Positions 24,729 through 35,871 of a DNA stretch of 64,000 nt are shown in pieces (within the stretch, counting starts at the first letter, position 1; every line of letters starts with the position of its first letter). The notes beneath the pieces are model-generated. The model did no database searches. It saw only the letters and a program-made list of their open reading frames with translations, and had not been told where the DNA came from. The position numbers and the translations under genes are program-made. The stretch is from positions 2,821,641 through 2,885,640 of the forward strand of contig CM034599.1 of the NCBI GenBank assembly GCA_020091685.1. Direction: 5' to 3'. Source of the stretch: Lutjanus erythropterus. Lineage: Eukaryota > Chordata > Actinopteri > Lutjaniformes > Lutjanidae.

Positions 24729-24729
24729 T
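24657..24729 (+). repeat. Compound tetranucleotide microsatellite (ACAG)n(ATAG)n
   Basis: About eight ACAG units pass directly into about nine ATAG units. It is uninterrupted and probably polymorphic. A 97-codon minus frame with an Ile/Tyr/Leu/Ser then Val/Cys/Leu/Ser repeat is only this tract translated. Confidence 0.97.
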
Positions 24730-25320
24730 TGGGCAGTATTTCCATTCAAGGCCTGACTTTTTAATCACTTGGCTTCTTTGATTTTTATGCACTGCTCCGT
24801 TCAGCTGTGATGTTGATGGGTACCAGGGGCATGCAGGGCCTACAGCTAATGTGAAATAAATGCCTGGAAGGGCCTTGATCAGTATGTGCTGGAGGTGCTT
24901 GAAAGAAGAAGGAGGGAAAAAAAAACACATGGAAAACAAACCACCCTTGAGTGCTGCACGCTCTTCGCCTATTTAGGGCAGCCATGTCCAGCAGTGGATT
25001 TGAATATGCATGACTATCCCAGCTACCCTCGCAGCACAAGTCTGTGTCCAGGCACCAGCCTTTTCAGAGAAAGAATACACATGCATCACATTTGAATATG
25101 TTACAGGCCTGTCATACACAATAAATACATGTCCATGAAAAATATTTATTGAGTAAATGATGGTGAAGTACCACAAAATAAGAGTGACACTGAGTTTGTG
25201 AAGCACAGAAGTGGATGACTGCCATTGACTATAATTTGATGTTTTAAGAGTTTTTAAAATCTAAAAATTTAGATTTTACCTACTTCTCTGAAAATGGTTA
25301 ATACCTTTGATTAAAAGCAT
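24730..25320. other. Unannotated DNA
   Basis: 24,780-25,100 is repeat-free and moderately G+C-rich and might be regulatory, but I see no motif cluster. Confidence 0.4.
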
Positions 25321-25324
25321 TTTG

Positions 25325-25540
25325 ACAAGAGGCATTTTGGGAAAGAGGTATATTCACTTCATTGCCAAGATTAATATCACTTTCATATTTGTACGGTAAA
25401 AATTAAGTTACTTCCAGCAGCAGGTTAGCTTAGCTTAGTTTAGGCACATACTGTAAAACCACAACGTGTTTTTATCATGTAGACAAGCCTGCCTCCCCCC
25501 AGTGCTCTCTGTGATTTATTTCTGTGACTTACATTTGGAA
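25325..25540 (+). repeat. 'GGTTAGCTTAGCTTAG' family MITE fragment, left part
   Basis: CATTTTGGGAAAGAGG, TCATATTTGTACGGTAAA, CCAGCAGCAGGTTAGCTTAG and TGTAAAACCACAA follow the order of a very common fish MITE. The matching end, CTATTCCTTTAA, is found at 26,219-26,296, with an R4 repeat between them. Confidence 0.65.
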
Positions 25541-25614
25541 ATCTTATTTAAGTAAAAGTATGTGTTACAGCTTCCAGTCACTTTGCTTTGCCCAAGATGT
25601 ACTGGACCTTTATG

Positions 25615-26010
25615 TCTCATGGTTGATGTTGTGAAACAGTTTTAATTTGTCTCAGTTTAGACATCAGACTACCTGGTTAGGTTTAGGAAAAGATGACGGC
25701 TTAGGCTGAAGTCAGTATGTTAAGTTATGTTTGGGTTACACATAACTTAGGTAATTAATGTATTTAACTTTGGTATCACAAGTGGCACACAGTGGCCTCT
25801 GGTCTCAGAAGTTTTGCTACGTAATTTTATGTTATGTTAAGTTACAGTATGTTACATGTGTGAAGCAACTTAGTCAAGTCAGCGCTGACATTTGTTTCCA
25901 CAAGGACACAAACAGTGGCCTCGTACATGTGTTACATTGCATATGTGACACAACGTAATTACGTTATGTGAATTAACGTACATACCCCGACTTCCTCCCT
26001 GCGCAGACTT
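25615..26010 (+). repeat. R4 family repeat, longest copy in the window
   Basis: TGGTTAGGTTTAGGAAAAG is followed by alternating TTACGTAA, GTTATGTTAAGTTACAG and ACGTTATGTGAATTAACG words, then CCCCGACTTCCTCCCTG. The order is as in 51,020-51,270. It separates two parts of a TTAGC-family MITE and so may be inserted in it. Confidence 0.7.
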
Positions 26011-26218
26011 TGTGGCTTTTCATACTCCACAAGTACAGTAAGTATGGGTTGTAATAAGCTGCTTGCTCAGACGATATGTTCTAAATGTTTTTGTTTGTTT
26101 GTTTGTTTTCCATTTTCCTGCTATTACATTTACCAGGGTTTTGATGGACATTCCCAGGATTCCAGCTTAGAACCTGCTGAATATGATCATTTTTCGGGTG
26201 AGGGTGGCCTGTACCATC

Positions 26219-26296
26219 AAACAAAGCCAGGCTGGCTGTTTCTAACTGGCAGCTTATAGTGACACTTATCTCAAGATTTCACACTATTCCTTTAAG
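26219..26296 (+). repeat. TTAGC-family MITE fragment, right end
   Basis: AAAGCCAGGCTGGCTGTTTC and ACACTATTCCTTTAAG match the other terminus of the family whose left part is at 25,325-25,540. The middle of the element is lost. Confidence 0.55.
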
Positions 26297-26299
26297 TGA

Positions 26300-26840
26300 A
26301 CTGCCATCAATTTGAGGCTGTTAACCATATAAGAGTTTGCATCATAAAATCGTCTAGTGGACGAAACAAATGTGAGAGATAAAGGGAAAATAATTCAATA
26401 AATTTTTGCCAGCACTTTCAGTTTAGTACTATGATCATTTCCAGTTCATCGAGGTCAAACTCCGATAAGTATGTCAGTGCAGCCATTTCCTCAAATCTCA
26501 CTCGAGCACCAGGGCCAAGATGCATCTGCACGTTAGCGAGGAGCTGATTTTTAGAGGAGCCAAGTTTGCACATTGTACCTCAGAGCCACAGGGTCTCTGC
26601 AGAGAATCGCACTCCTTTCCAAGCAACAAGTACTCCTATAATACACTACTTGTAAGCCGGGGAGCAGGAGACCTCCAGTTTACATCTTGGAGACTTGGAA
26701 GGTGGCAACATAGTGGATGCGAAGCTATCTTCCTTGGTCCCTCTGCTAGACTGGCTAATTAAATACTAAGGAAGGAATAAAATCTTAATGAGAAACACAA
26801 GCTTGTTGTGGTGTTTGGCACTGACCAGCTCCCTCTTATT
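26300..26840. promoter_or_regulatory. Candidate regulatory block, start of a 2.7-kb cluster
   Basis: About 540 bp without repeats, directly after a MITE end. Contains GACTGGCTAATTAAATAC (about 26,750) and many base-balanced words. An 80-codon frame (26,520-26,762) has no domain. Confidence 0.45.
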
Positions 26841-27165
26841 AGGTGTACTTGCCCATATGTGCTTGGGTGAAGTGCCCATTAGAGCCTTCCCTAATGGATC
26901 TTCATCCATGGCACTGAGATGCTAGTGGAATGTACATTTCGGCAATTTACAAACTTGGCAGATGAGTGGGCCCTGCTATGAAATTTCTTAGCCACAATAA
27001 ATATTTTATGCAAATTAAAATTAAATTCTTTGCTTAGTTTAAGCAATTTCTCCTGTAAGTAGTGTATCTGTGAAGGAGATTACAACATTTGCTGGTTTGT
27101 TTATAATTTAATTTTTTATGTTGTGGCTGGCGGTGGGGAAAGACAGAACACCTGTGAGTGTTTAT
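26840..27165. promoter_or_regulatory. Candidate regulatory block with octamer
   Basis: An octamer ATGCAAAT (27,008-27,015) runs into AAATTAAAATTAAATTC. Near-palindromic CCCTAATGGATCTTCATCC lies near 26,889. Octamer next to homeodomain cores is a usual arrangement in POU-dependent developmental enhancers. Confidence 0.5.
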
Positions 27166-27219
27166 AATGTCCCATCTCCCTCACAGCTGCTCCTTTTCAA
27201 AACACCTCACTGGTGCAAT

Positions 27220-27530
27220 AATTTCATAAAATTTCATGATTTACCATCTGGTAGACTGAGCTATAAGCACATGCAATAAGCATTTGTATGGCGCCGGTCC
27301 CAGAAAGGTACAATAACTGTATATTTTAACTTAATGGCTTTTCGGGGCATGCAAATTTCCACAGAGCAGATTGCAGAGATGCTACAATGTAAGTCTGCTC
27401 CCGTCTGTCTGCCTCAGTCTCCCCCACCACCACCACCTCCTATACAGTACATGCCTCCCCCATCATGTGCTATAAAACATCCACACACGGCAGCAGCCCT
27501 CTATTGCTCCTGTCTGTGACTGTGAAGCAG
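27220..27530. promoter_or_regulatory. Candidate regulatory block
   Basis: TTCATAAAATTTCATGATTT, ATTTGTATGGCGCC and GCATGCAAATTTCC words in repeat-free DNA, followed by a C-rich (CCA)n run at about 27,420-27,440. Confidence 0.4.
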
Positions 27531-27539
27531 CCCATGTCA

Positions 27540-28140
27540 AAAATCTAGATATCAAACTCTGGAGAATGAGAGACACAGTAGGAGGTACAAGCAGATTATT
27601 TTCCTTTTAGCATCTAATGTCTCTGCATTTGGGTAATTAAAATGATTACTACAACAATTACACCAAGTAATTAGAAACTAATTACACTGGCATTTTTTGT
27701 GATTACAGGAGCAGATGAAAATAGTGTTCAAAATTAAATTCATTGCATATTCATGGAAATGAAATTAAATAGTGCTGGGTGGATGAGATAATAGAAGCTC
27801 AGAGAATGGTGTTCTGAGGGGTTTGGGGAACCGTCTGTGGCTAATGCTCTGAACAGGCATTTTGTTAAATCAGTGATAATCTTTTAATGGCCTTAAAAGA
27901 AGTTCATATTTAGAATACTGTCAAATGCACTAAAGGGTGTGATGTTTTTTTTCTCTCTTTCTCCCTCTTCTTCTCCGTGGCTCTGGGAATGATTAAACCT
28001 TTCAGCTGTACGGCACAATAGAAAACATTTAATCATTATCTTCTCAAATGAAGGAAGAAGCAGGACTCTTTATGCCTCCTTTATGTTGCTTCATGCACAA
28101 TGATTAAATTAAATATCCATTCCTGAATTCATTTTTTTTC
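27540..28140. promoter_or_regulatory. Candidate regulatory block, very dense in TAAT cores
   Basis: Between 27,630 and 27,770 the sequence has GTAATTAAAATGATTAC, AGTAATTAG, ACTAATTACAC, TGATTACAGG and GCATATTCATGG in quick succession. Later come GGGAATGATTAAACC and TTTAATCATTATC. The density of ATTA/TAAT sites exceeds the surroundings even allowing for the A+T content. Confidence 0.52.
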
Positions 28141-28171
28141 CCGTGCATCGTCTTCTTTCTCTGCAAGCCTG

Positions 28172-28215
28172 TCCTTTCCTTTCCTTTCCTTTCTTTCTCC
28201 CCCCCCTCCTCCCCT
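28172..28215 (+). repeat. (CTTTC)n microsatellite and C-rich tract
   Basis: About five CTTTC units are followed by CTTTCTCC and a C7 run. Seen directly. Confidence 0.93.
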
Positions 28216-28239
28216 CCTACCTCCCATCTATCGACAATA

Positions 28240-28400
28240 GTCAGGGCTTTAGCTGCTGCCATGATCGTGTAATGAGATTCTTCAGATTAAATAGATTTCC
28301 TGTTAAACTTGGGGCTTGGTAGATAGGGTGTCAGGAATGAATGGTTATTAACATTTAAATATATCACAGAATAAGAGAGAGCGGGGTGTGTGTGAGTGAG
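28240..28400. promoter_or_regulatory. Candidate regulatory block
   Basis: Repeat-free stretch with TCGTGTAATGAGATTC, CAGATTAAATAG and GGTTATTAACATTT, between two simple-sequence tracts. Confidence 0.42.
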
Positions 28401-28489
28401 TGAGAGGAGGGGAGAGACAGAGAGGGATGGGAAAAAAACAACAATATGAATTTTTCATTGTTATCGAGTATGGATTTTCCTCTTCACCA

Positions 28490-29060
28490 GATTTCTGTAG
28501 GACCTGATGAAACCAAAGTAATTAGAGAGACACAAGTGGGGCACCTAAGAGCCATTACAGCAAACAGAGCTCATTGTTTATGGAGTAAAGCCAATACAGC
28601 TTCAGAGCTGTTAGAAAAGTAAAAAGTCCATTCTTGTTTTATCTGCTATCCCCTATCCTGTGCTGTAGGTTATTACGCGATATTAACAATGTAAATTTCT
28701 CTGACTGGCCGGCTAGTGAAGGGACTCATCATGAAATTGATGGTCTTGTGATCCATCACCATCTTGTCAGCTGTTTTTATATTTCGCTGCTCCTCAAAGA
28801 GACGATGAACCAGCAAAAGGAAGTGAGAGCGATTGTACTTCAGGATCAAAACCTGACTATGATGGACAATGACAGCATTTGTCTTTGTTAACGCCATTGT
28901 GGAATGCTAATAGACCTTATTACAGCTATACAGGAATAAAATCGCACAGGCTGTAGGTCATTATGTGTCAATCACAAGTGCTATTATGGATATTATAAGG
29001 GCTGACTAAGTGAGGGACTATTACAGAGAAAATACTATCACCTGTAATTTGATGATTCAA
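28490..29060. promoter_or_regulatory. Candidate regulatory block, strongest of the cluster
   Basis: About 570 bp of base-balanced, repeat-free DNA, open for 85 codons on the plus strand (28,634-28,891) and 74 on the minus strand over the same bases. Scarce stops on both strands suggest constrained non-coding sequence rather than an exon. Words include TTAACAATGTAAATTTC (SOX-like AACAAT), GGAATGCTAATAG and GTGTCAATCACAAG. No start or splice context supports a protein. Confidence 0.52.
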
Positions 29061-29310
29061 GAAATGAGTTGATGACAAAAAAATCAGGAGTTAGGGACTC
29101 TTTTTTTTTCGTTTTTTTAGGAGAGCAGAGGAGGGTTTTTTTTTTCATAGAGGAATCAGTTATTTTTATGTTTGTTGCATCTTTGTCAACATTTTTATTA
29201 CTTGGATGTTGGGTGTGGGGGAGAAAACAGGCTCAGGCTGGTAATTCTGGCAAATGCCAGATGGGCTGGTCCACCTAACGGGCTACAAGACCATCATCAG
29301 TAATGTAGGG
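29061..29310. other. T-rich spacer
   Basis: Two T runs at about 29,101-29,117 and 29,136-29,146; no gene. Confidence 0.6.
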
Positions 29311-29600
29311 GAGAAACATTGGCCTGCCAGACAGCGGCCACAGCCTATTTAATGTCTGAACAGCCCATCTGATTGGAGGTTACCCTTTCCCAAAATTGTC
29401 AATACGCTACCTAAACTGTAGGCCGCCCTACTTTTTCTCTGACTGGCTGATAATATTTGCCTTTGTTGGTTGGGTTGGTTAGATTTAGGCATGATGAGTG
29501 ATGATTGGTAAGGTTAGGGTACAAATATCAAGGCAAGCCAATCACAGGAGGAGTAGAGCGGGACATTCCTTTGCCATCCTAGAAAAAAAAAAAAGTATTG
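29311..29600 (+). repeat. Probable dispersed repeat
   Basis: GAGAAACATTGGCCTGCCAG, TAGGCCGCCCTACTTT, CTGACTGGCTGATA, and GCCAATCACAGGAGG with AGCGGGACATTCC recall a fish repeat. It ends in an A12 tract (29,582-29,593), which may mark a retroposed 3' end. Confidence 0.42.
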
Positions 29601-30099
29601 CTTACTGGAAGGCTGTTGCAGGAAGTGTTGCTGATCATCGTAACTTCACCCGACTCCTGGATCTGTCCATCCATGTAATGTCAGGGGTCAAGCAAGAAAT
29701 AATCAAATGAAATCAAAACGGAAACAGCAGAGTTAAGAATATACAAAAAATACAAAAGAAATGGAGAAGAACCAAAAAAAAAAGCAAAAAGGTCAGAGAG
29801 AAAAAGAAAAATCTCAAGGCTGATGCCAAAAGGTATTAGACGTACCCAGCACATATAAACATCTGAAATAATACCATAGTGCTGCCTATGATCAGGAAAA
29901 TGCCATGCATGATTACACTATAAACTAAAAACAGTTTGCCAGAGATGAAAATAGCTGAATTTTGACCCTGAGCAAAAATATGGTGTTCAGGTCCATCAGT
30001 AGCCATCCTGCCTGTTCATTCATTCACAGGCAATAATAACTTTACAAGTTTTTTTACTCAGAAGTTTAGCAGCAGTAAACTAAACTAAACATCAGGCAA
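29601..30099. other. Unannotated A-rich DNA
   Basis: A-rich sequence with no feature. Confidence 0.5.
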
Positions 30100-30310
30100 C
30101 AAAACATATCTCGGATTTCAACTGAATTTCAAGTAAATGTGCAAAAGAAAACGCAGCTGGCTGCTTATTTCCATCCACCACCATTAGGAGTTGGTTCATT
30201 GAGATAAGCAGTAGGTGGCGCCAGTTTTCCAGCTGGAAAATCATCATACCATTGCAGAGGAAGAGGGCGCAACAAGATGACACGATTAAAAGAGCGCCAA
30301 TCAAACCTTA
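30100..30310. repeat. Probable dispersed repeat
   Basis: CCATCCACCACCATTAGG, GAGATAAGCAGTAGGTGGCG and GGAAAATCATCATACC match my memory of a repeat in several fish. Only one copy lies here. Confidence 0.4.
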
Positions 30311-32204
30311 CACTGCGAAGAAACATGTACAAAACAGGATGGAAATCTTTCTGTATTTAATTTATGTTTTAATGTGAGGAAGGTTCTATCAGATCTATGT
30401 GGAGTGATCATGGATTTATTAAAGAGAAATGAGAACAATGAAGAAATGTTTCCGTCTCACATTAACACCACAGCCCCTTTCAAAAACAGCAAAAAGCACC
30501 TCAAGCAAGAGAAAAAAACTTGTTTTGCAAAATTGTGGGATTTATTTTTAGTTTTGCAGTTTCCATCATCCTTTTCTAATCCAAAACTTCAAAATTTGTA
30601 CTAAAATACACTGATGGAAACACGGCTTATGTGTGTTTGTTACTCTATTCCCATTTACAAGTCTGCCTTACCTCATCTGATGCTGTTAATTATTGATTGT
30701 GAAATGAATTGTACATGTTCAGTTTATTGTTTGAGATATTGTGGAGAGTTTGTGTTGCAGGTTTTGTCCAAGTCAAGCTGGGGGTTACATTAATGACAAT
30801 ATTATTAATGCTTTTTGCTTTGCTTTTTTTTTTTAGAAATGAAACATATGGTTGGATCCCCCTCCCTGCCCCAGTACTTTTCATACAGACCCTTACTGAA
30901 TATTCTCACAGATGCTTTGCTTATACAATATTTCAACCCTAAAAGACAGATTTTTTTTCATAAGCCAGGCACGTCAACCAGCGGACAGGTGTGCTATTTA
31001 CATAACACTGTGACTCGCCGGCAAGCAGTCTCTGTAAGTAAATGTCACATATCCGCTTTCACTTGAAGTCAAGCAGTCCCAACTGACATCCATCAAAATT
31101 TAGTCCAGTCCGGTCTGTGATGTGTCTGCAGCCGCTGACATTGTTCCCTGAGTAAATAGCAGGTTTGGTATTTGATCCAAAATGGTCAAACATAAATGTT
31201 GCCTCTCATATTCTCATCTGTCATTCTCAGGAAGATCTAGAATTTATTTTTCTCCATGCAGGATGGTCTATGTAGGAGGAATGTATTGTTTATTTTGTCA
31301 GTTGTGTTAGATGTAATGCCTCATATTCTGCATACAATTATGTCATTCAAAAAATACAAATACGCACAATACATTTTTGTAATAATATGCTGCATGTGTA
31401 AAAAAATAATAGGAAGAACTGAATTCTAACAGAAGAATATTTAGTTTCTTCTGACCTTATTAAAACCTAATATGTAGAAAGGTATTCAGGTGGTAACCTT
31501 CTATTTGCACAAACTGGGCTTGTACTTTTGATGAAGGTCACAAAATACACAAGTGGCCATTTGTTGTTACAGCAAAGGAGGAAACATTTCATATTTCATG
31601 TTAAACCGTGTTTTATTACTGGAGTCTCTGAGACCCCAAACAGAAGTAATATGTCATCACTTCAGAATCATGTTTATAAGCAACACCCTTAAATTTGGGA
31701 TAAAACATGATGTAATAAGGAAACAGGAAAAATATGTACGTTTTTGAGCTGGAAGTGTCCAGGACTGCACACAAAACACTGTGGATTAATGTCTCTTTTT
31801 GATGTCAGACCATAATGCAGACTCCACTTTCTCTGAGCTTAGACATTAGCAAAACAGTGACATTATATACATGTAAGACTCTTCAACAGGATCACATGGG
31901 ATGGCACATTTTATGACTCGTGAATGAGCATTAAAAGATTTGGGTAGAGACAAAAACTACTTAAGAAAAGCTTTAGGTTAAAGGCATATGGTTATAAGGT
32001 TATAAGAGATATACACACACAGACACACAGGGTGTGAGGTGTGGGAGAGTTTATTTGGACTTTAGAAAGTAACCGCTGTGAAACAATCAGAAATCTCTCG
32101 TTTCACTTTCATTTGTTGAGCCGGGGAGGAGCGACCAATTCTGACTGGTGTGTTTAAGAATAATGCTACATATTCTACCTTTAAAATAAATATGCTAACA
32201 TACA
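30311..32204. other. Unannotated A+T-rich DNA
   Basis: Several frames of 64-83 codons without domains. No repeat or motif cluster recognised. Confidence 0.5.
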
Positions 32205-32345
32205 TAAGTCGACACTGACTTTTGGTTTTACATGGGACATGAACAGAGGTCTGATGGGTCAAAGTCTGATTCTTGTTTGACCCATCCATCCAGCCCGATC
32301 TCCCTCTACTGACTTTGTTGCTTTTTATAACACTTCACCTGACAT
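32205..32345 (+). repeat. R4 family repeat, 3' portion
   Basis: ACTGACTTTTGGTTTTACA, GGACATGAACAGAGGTCT and CCTCTACTGACTTTG align with 51,165-51,265. The TTAGGTTTAG portion is missing. Confidence 0.55.
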
Positions 32346-32759
32346 TTTTTTAAATCTATGACATTCAAGCGTAAAATGACACACCATGTCTGCACTGCAG
32401 TCAGGAAAGCCTAAATAGCATGAAATAACACCCGAAAAGCAAAAAACGTTACGTACAAAATGACATAAGGCACTGACGTGTTATTCACATGCCATTTTTT
32501 TGAGACCAGGCTGGAATGCTCTATCTACAATATACATATCTATGTTTATGTCATGCACAAGACTTGTATCATTTTACAACAAACTTTTATGTTTTTATGA
32601 ACATGCATTTGTGCACAATATGTACATGCACCGTAAGAATAACCAAAAGAGAGTTAGCCAAATCTAAACTGTATCTTTAGTGTCCACCAGTGATAAAAGC
32701 TACATCACTTAACTGTAAACTAAATTGTAATGTCATTTTTGTACAAAAGCCTCTTGTTA
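32346..32759. other. Unannotated DNA
   Basis: No feature seen. Confidence 0.5.
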
Positions 32760-33300
32760 AAGTCCTGTGTTTGCTCTACTGATGGAACTAATGATGACAA
32801 AGGTGCAGAATTCAGCTGTTTTTGTGTTCCTGAGCTGCAGACTGGTGTCAGAAACTCTTGAATTATCAAACAAACAAGACAGGAGAGGTGGCTGGCTTTC
32901 CCTGGAGTTCAGCTCACTACAAGTCATCCTTCATGCCGGGCCATGCTGGCTCTGTGAATGTGGAAGCAGGTGTGGTGGCAGGACAGTGGAAGGCCCCTCT
33001 CCGGCTTTGCCTTCACTGCTGCCCACTTGTTAATGACTGGGCTGTGGGAAGCTAGTCCTTTGTGTACGCTGTTATAAAGCACTCAAAGCCTCCAGGATGG
33101 CAGCAAGCTCACTCCTTGGCCCCAGGGCACTCTATGGAGAATAAGACACACCTCATGCTTTGTTTTCCAGCTCCACGGGATCCCACACCAGAGGAGAGCC
33201 AGAGTATAAAAGGAGCACTGTCTCAGTTCTTTCTATTTAAAGTATACCTCTGCTTACACATTCTCTCAGGTAAAAAAAACAACTTTTTTATTTTCATGCA
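32760..33300 (+). promoter_or_regulatory. G+C-richer block with a TATA-like box (weak promoter candidate)
   Basis: Repeat-free sequence contains TATAAAAG at 33,205-33,212, an initiator-like TCAGTTC at 33,222-33,228 and a donor-like CTCAG|GTAAAA ending its exon side at about 33,270. Together they could be a promoter with a short non-coding first exon. The 19-bp TATA-to-initiator distance is shorter than usual, so chance is a real alternative. Confidence 0.22.
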
Positions 33301-33535
33301 ACATTTCTGATGTGTGAAATAATGTATAAAAAAGTTAATTTAGCAGAAATGTTAAGAGTATTAAAACATAACAGATAATTCCTGGTGACTGCTCTCTGTA
33401 AGTTTAGATTGGTTCTGACAGGCTACAATTTGTCTCATAAATTTGTGCATAATTTAGGCTCATCATGGAGATTCAAGAAAGTCAGATAGCAGACTGCAGC
33501 TTGTATCACACAGTTAATCTCAGTAATATCTTAAC
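33301..33535. other. Unannotated DNA
   Basis: No feature seen. Confidence 0.5.
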
Positions 33536-33537
33536 AT

Positions 33538-33725
33538 TAAAGGAATACTTCAACATTTTTGGAAAATACTTAGTTTAGTTAGATGATAACATTGATACTG
33601 CTCACATGTCCTTCTGTTAAATGTGAGGCAGGTGATTAATTGGCCAGCAGGCAGTTAGCTTAGCATAGCAAGACTGGGGAAACTACATTCAATGGTAACA
33701 AAAACAGTCGACCAGCAACTCTAAT
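33538..33725 (+). mobile_element. TTAGC-family MITE, 5' portion
   Basis: TAAAGGAATACTTCAACATT, GTTAGATGATAACATTGATA, CTCACATGTCCTTCTG and GGCAGTTAGCTTAGCATAGC follow the family order closely, making this the best-preserved left end in the window. The right half is missing or replaced after about 33,725. Confidence 0.78.
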
Positions 33726-34335
33726 ACTGAGTCCAGACTACACGATATCAGCACGATTCCTGCAGACATGGGGCCACAACAATTATCCCATGTAGTCTGT
33801 CATAGTGGACGACAACCAACCAACACCACATCTGGGGCACCACATGAAGTCCAGACAAAAAGACTAGCATGCTAGAATAATTTTGCCCTGTTTCCTATTT
33901 TGACCTCTAGGAGCACAGAATGCACAACTGTAAATATGATGAAATGAAAGAGGAATGAAAGCCAGATATTTCCCTCAGACCAAAGAGTTATTTTGGCTTA
34001 CATATGCAGGTGGCCTGAGACACAACTCCAGATGAATGAAACGCTAACCATATACACTTAAAAAGTGATGACAGGTCAATGTTGTGTTCACGGTTTGTTT
34101 CCACTGCACCCCTGTTGCCAAAAAATCTGTTAGTGCAGGTTTACGGATGAGTTGTGCCAGATGTTTAAGAGCATTATTTCCTCATTAGCATTAGGGGATG
34201 TAAACCAGTTGATATATTTAGATAACGTCTCCCACATCTTTGGATATCGTCTCATTGGTCCAAATTACCGACTCAAGTTAAAGCCAAGCCTGGGAATCAA
34301 TAGCATCAGATTTTATGATATGATGTTCAGGTGCT
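33726..34335. other. Probable decayed repeat, class unknown
   Basis: GACTACACGATATCAGCACG (near 33,735) and GGATATCGTCTCATTGGTCC with ATGATATGATGTTCAGG (34,240-34,330) look like the two ends of an element, but I cannot align them as inverted repeats. No coding capacity. Confidence 0.25.
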
Positions 34336-35085
34336 AACAGTGTGTGGCACAGATTTGTGAGTGGGATCTTATATGACTTCCAAACTGTGTGTCCCTCTCA
34401 AATTTTCTCATTTTCTGTGGATCGATAAGAGTTTCTGTACAAGTTCATCAAGTTCAGCTCTGGTTTGGTTTGTTAACCTCCTGTTTTTCCATCACAGACC
34501 ATCTTTCCAGGGTTTATTCAATTTATATTTAGGCTCTCAGAATTACACCCATACATTCATTTGACATGGTTATCAATATTTATCGCATTTATCACGCAAA
34601 CGTACAGGATTTCACTGGTCAGTTACAGAGACAATAAGACTGCAGACCAAGAACTCATAATATTTTGGTTCCAATTACTATTGATTTTACAATTGGTTTG
34701 CAGCAGGATGTTGTTTTATTACTAATATATTTAATGTGCAAATCAATAAGAACACTTGCTTGGCTCATTCATAGGAAGGCCATAAAATCAAAGATGTGGA
34801 CTTCAACCAGCTGTGGATCCTTCCAGTAAATGACTGCAGCAGACGCTTTAATGCAGCGGTTAAGGACTTGTGTTGCTGAATAAAAAACCAGGAGGAATCA
34901 TTTAACCATTGACTAGCAAACTATTATCTTTGCACTATACACACACAGCAGGTAAAAGATGTGCGTTTGGCTTTAGGTCTGTAAGCTGTCACATGTTTAA
35001 GAGCATTGTGACTCTATTGGCTTGTAGCAGGGGCTAACAGAGAGCCAGCTGTGGGGTTTATCTCAACAAAAGACCGTCAAATGTA
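34336..35085. other. Unannotated DNA
   Basis: No gene or defined repeat seen. Confidence 0.5.
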
Positions 35086-35089
35086 AGTG

Positions 35090-35340
35090 CAATTACTGCC
35101 ACAAGCAATAAAACAGCCACTGCATTCCATGGCAACGGTGAGAGGGCGCCTAGGAACCTGAGAGCTCCGCCGGCCTTCCCGTGTGGGCCTCAGTTTGAGT
35201 GATGACGGCACAACATGATGGAGTAAGGCATAGAGAACCAGACCGTGTGGAGTACATTTATAATCTGTAATTGATAATGTAATAAAGGCTGTGAATAGGC
35301 TCAGAGTGACTTCTCTCCGTTCGCAGTCACTGTCATGGCA
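35090..35340. promoter_or_regulatory. Candidate regulatory block
   Basis: Base-balanced, repeat-free DNA with ATTCCATGGCAACGG (an RFX-type half site), CTGTAATTGATAATG and TAATAAAGG. The following 152-codon frame (35,335-35,793) is treated as chance. Confidence 0.35.
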
Positions 35341-35871
35341 GGCCTGTGTTTTTCATGCCTGGGTGGAGGTTGCTTGGTGATGTGGGGTTCATTCTACCAA
35401 AATTACCAGCGTTTCTCTCTCTATCGCTCTGCTTTCTGTCAGCTCACTCTTTATCACGGACCACCTCTACCTCTTTTTTCGCTCCGCGGACTGTGTGACA
35501 CGGAATTGACATGTAGGTTCGGAGGCAACATGATGCTATTGAGCTGTGATGTAAAGGTAGCTACCAGGCTTCCTAAATACATCCATGCTAGAGCGGGCAT
35601 GGAGCAGGGGGAGCAGGCAGGCAGGCAGGCCTCACCGCTGGGTTTTAGCTCAGCTGTAGGCCTGTTAGATCAAATGAACCGCTCCATGCTTCTGCACCAG
35701 CAAGGTCAGGCCGGGGATCTGAAGTGGAGGAGGTCACGTGACCATGTGGGATTTGAGGCTGCTGAGATGGAAGTCAACATTTATGAAAGCTGACAATGAT
35801 TAACCACGTAGGGGTGTTGTCACATGAAAATATGGACTTTCAAAGGGTCCATGGGAGTGACACAATACATG

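Noticed and set aside
24646..24939. 97-codon minus frame with repeated Ile-Tyr-Leu-Ser and Val-Cys-Leu-Ser
   Set aside because: It is the tetranucleotide microsatellite translated, not a membrane protein.
35335..35793. 152-codon frame preceded by an acceptor-like CGCAG
   Set aside because: No recognisable domain, a low-complexity CAGGCAGGCAGG stretch inside, and no matching donor or neighbouring exon. Frames of this length occur by chance in locally G+C-richer DNA.
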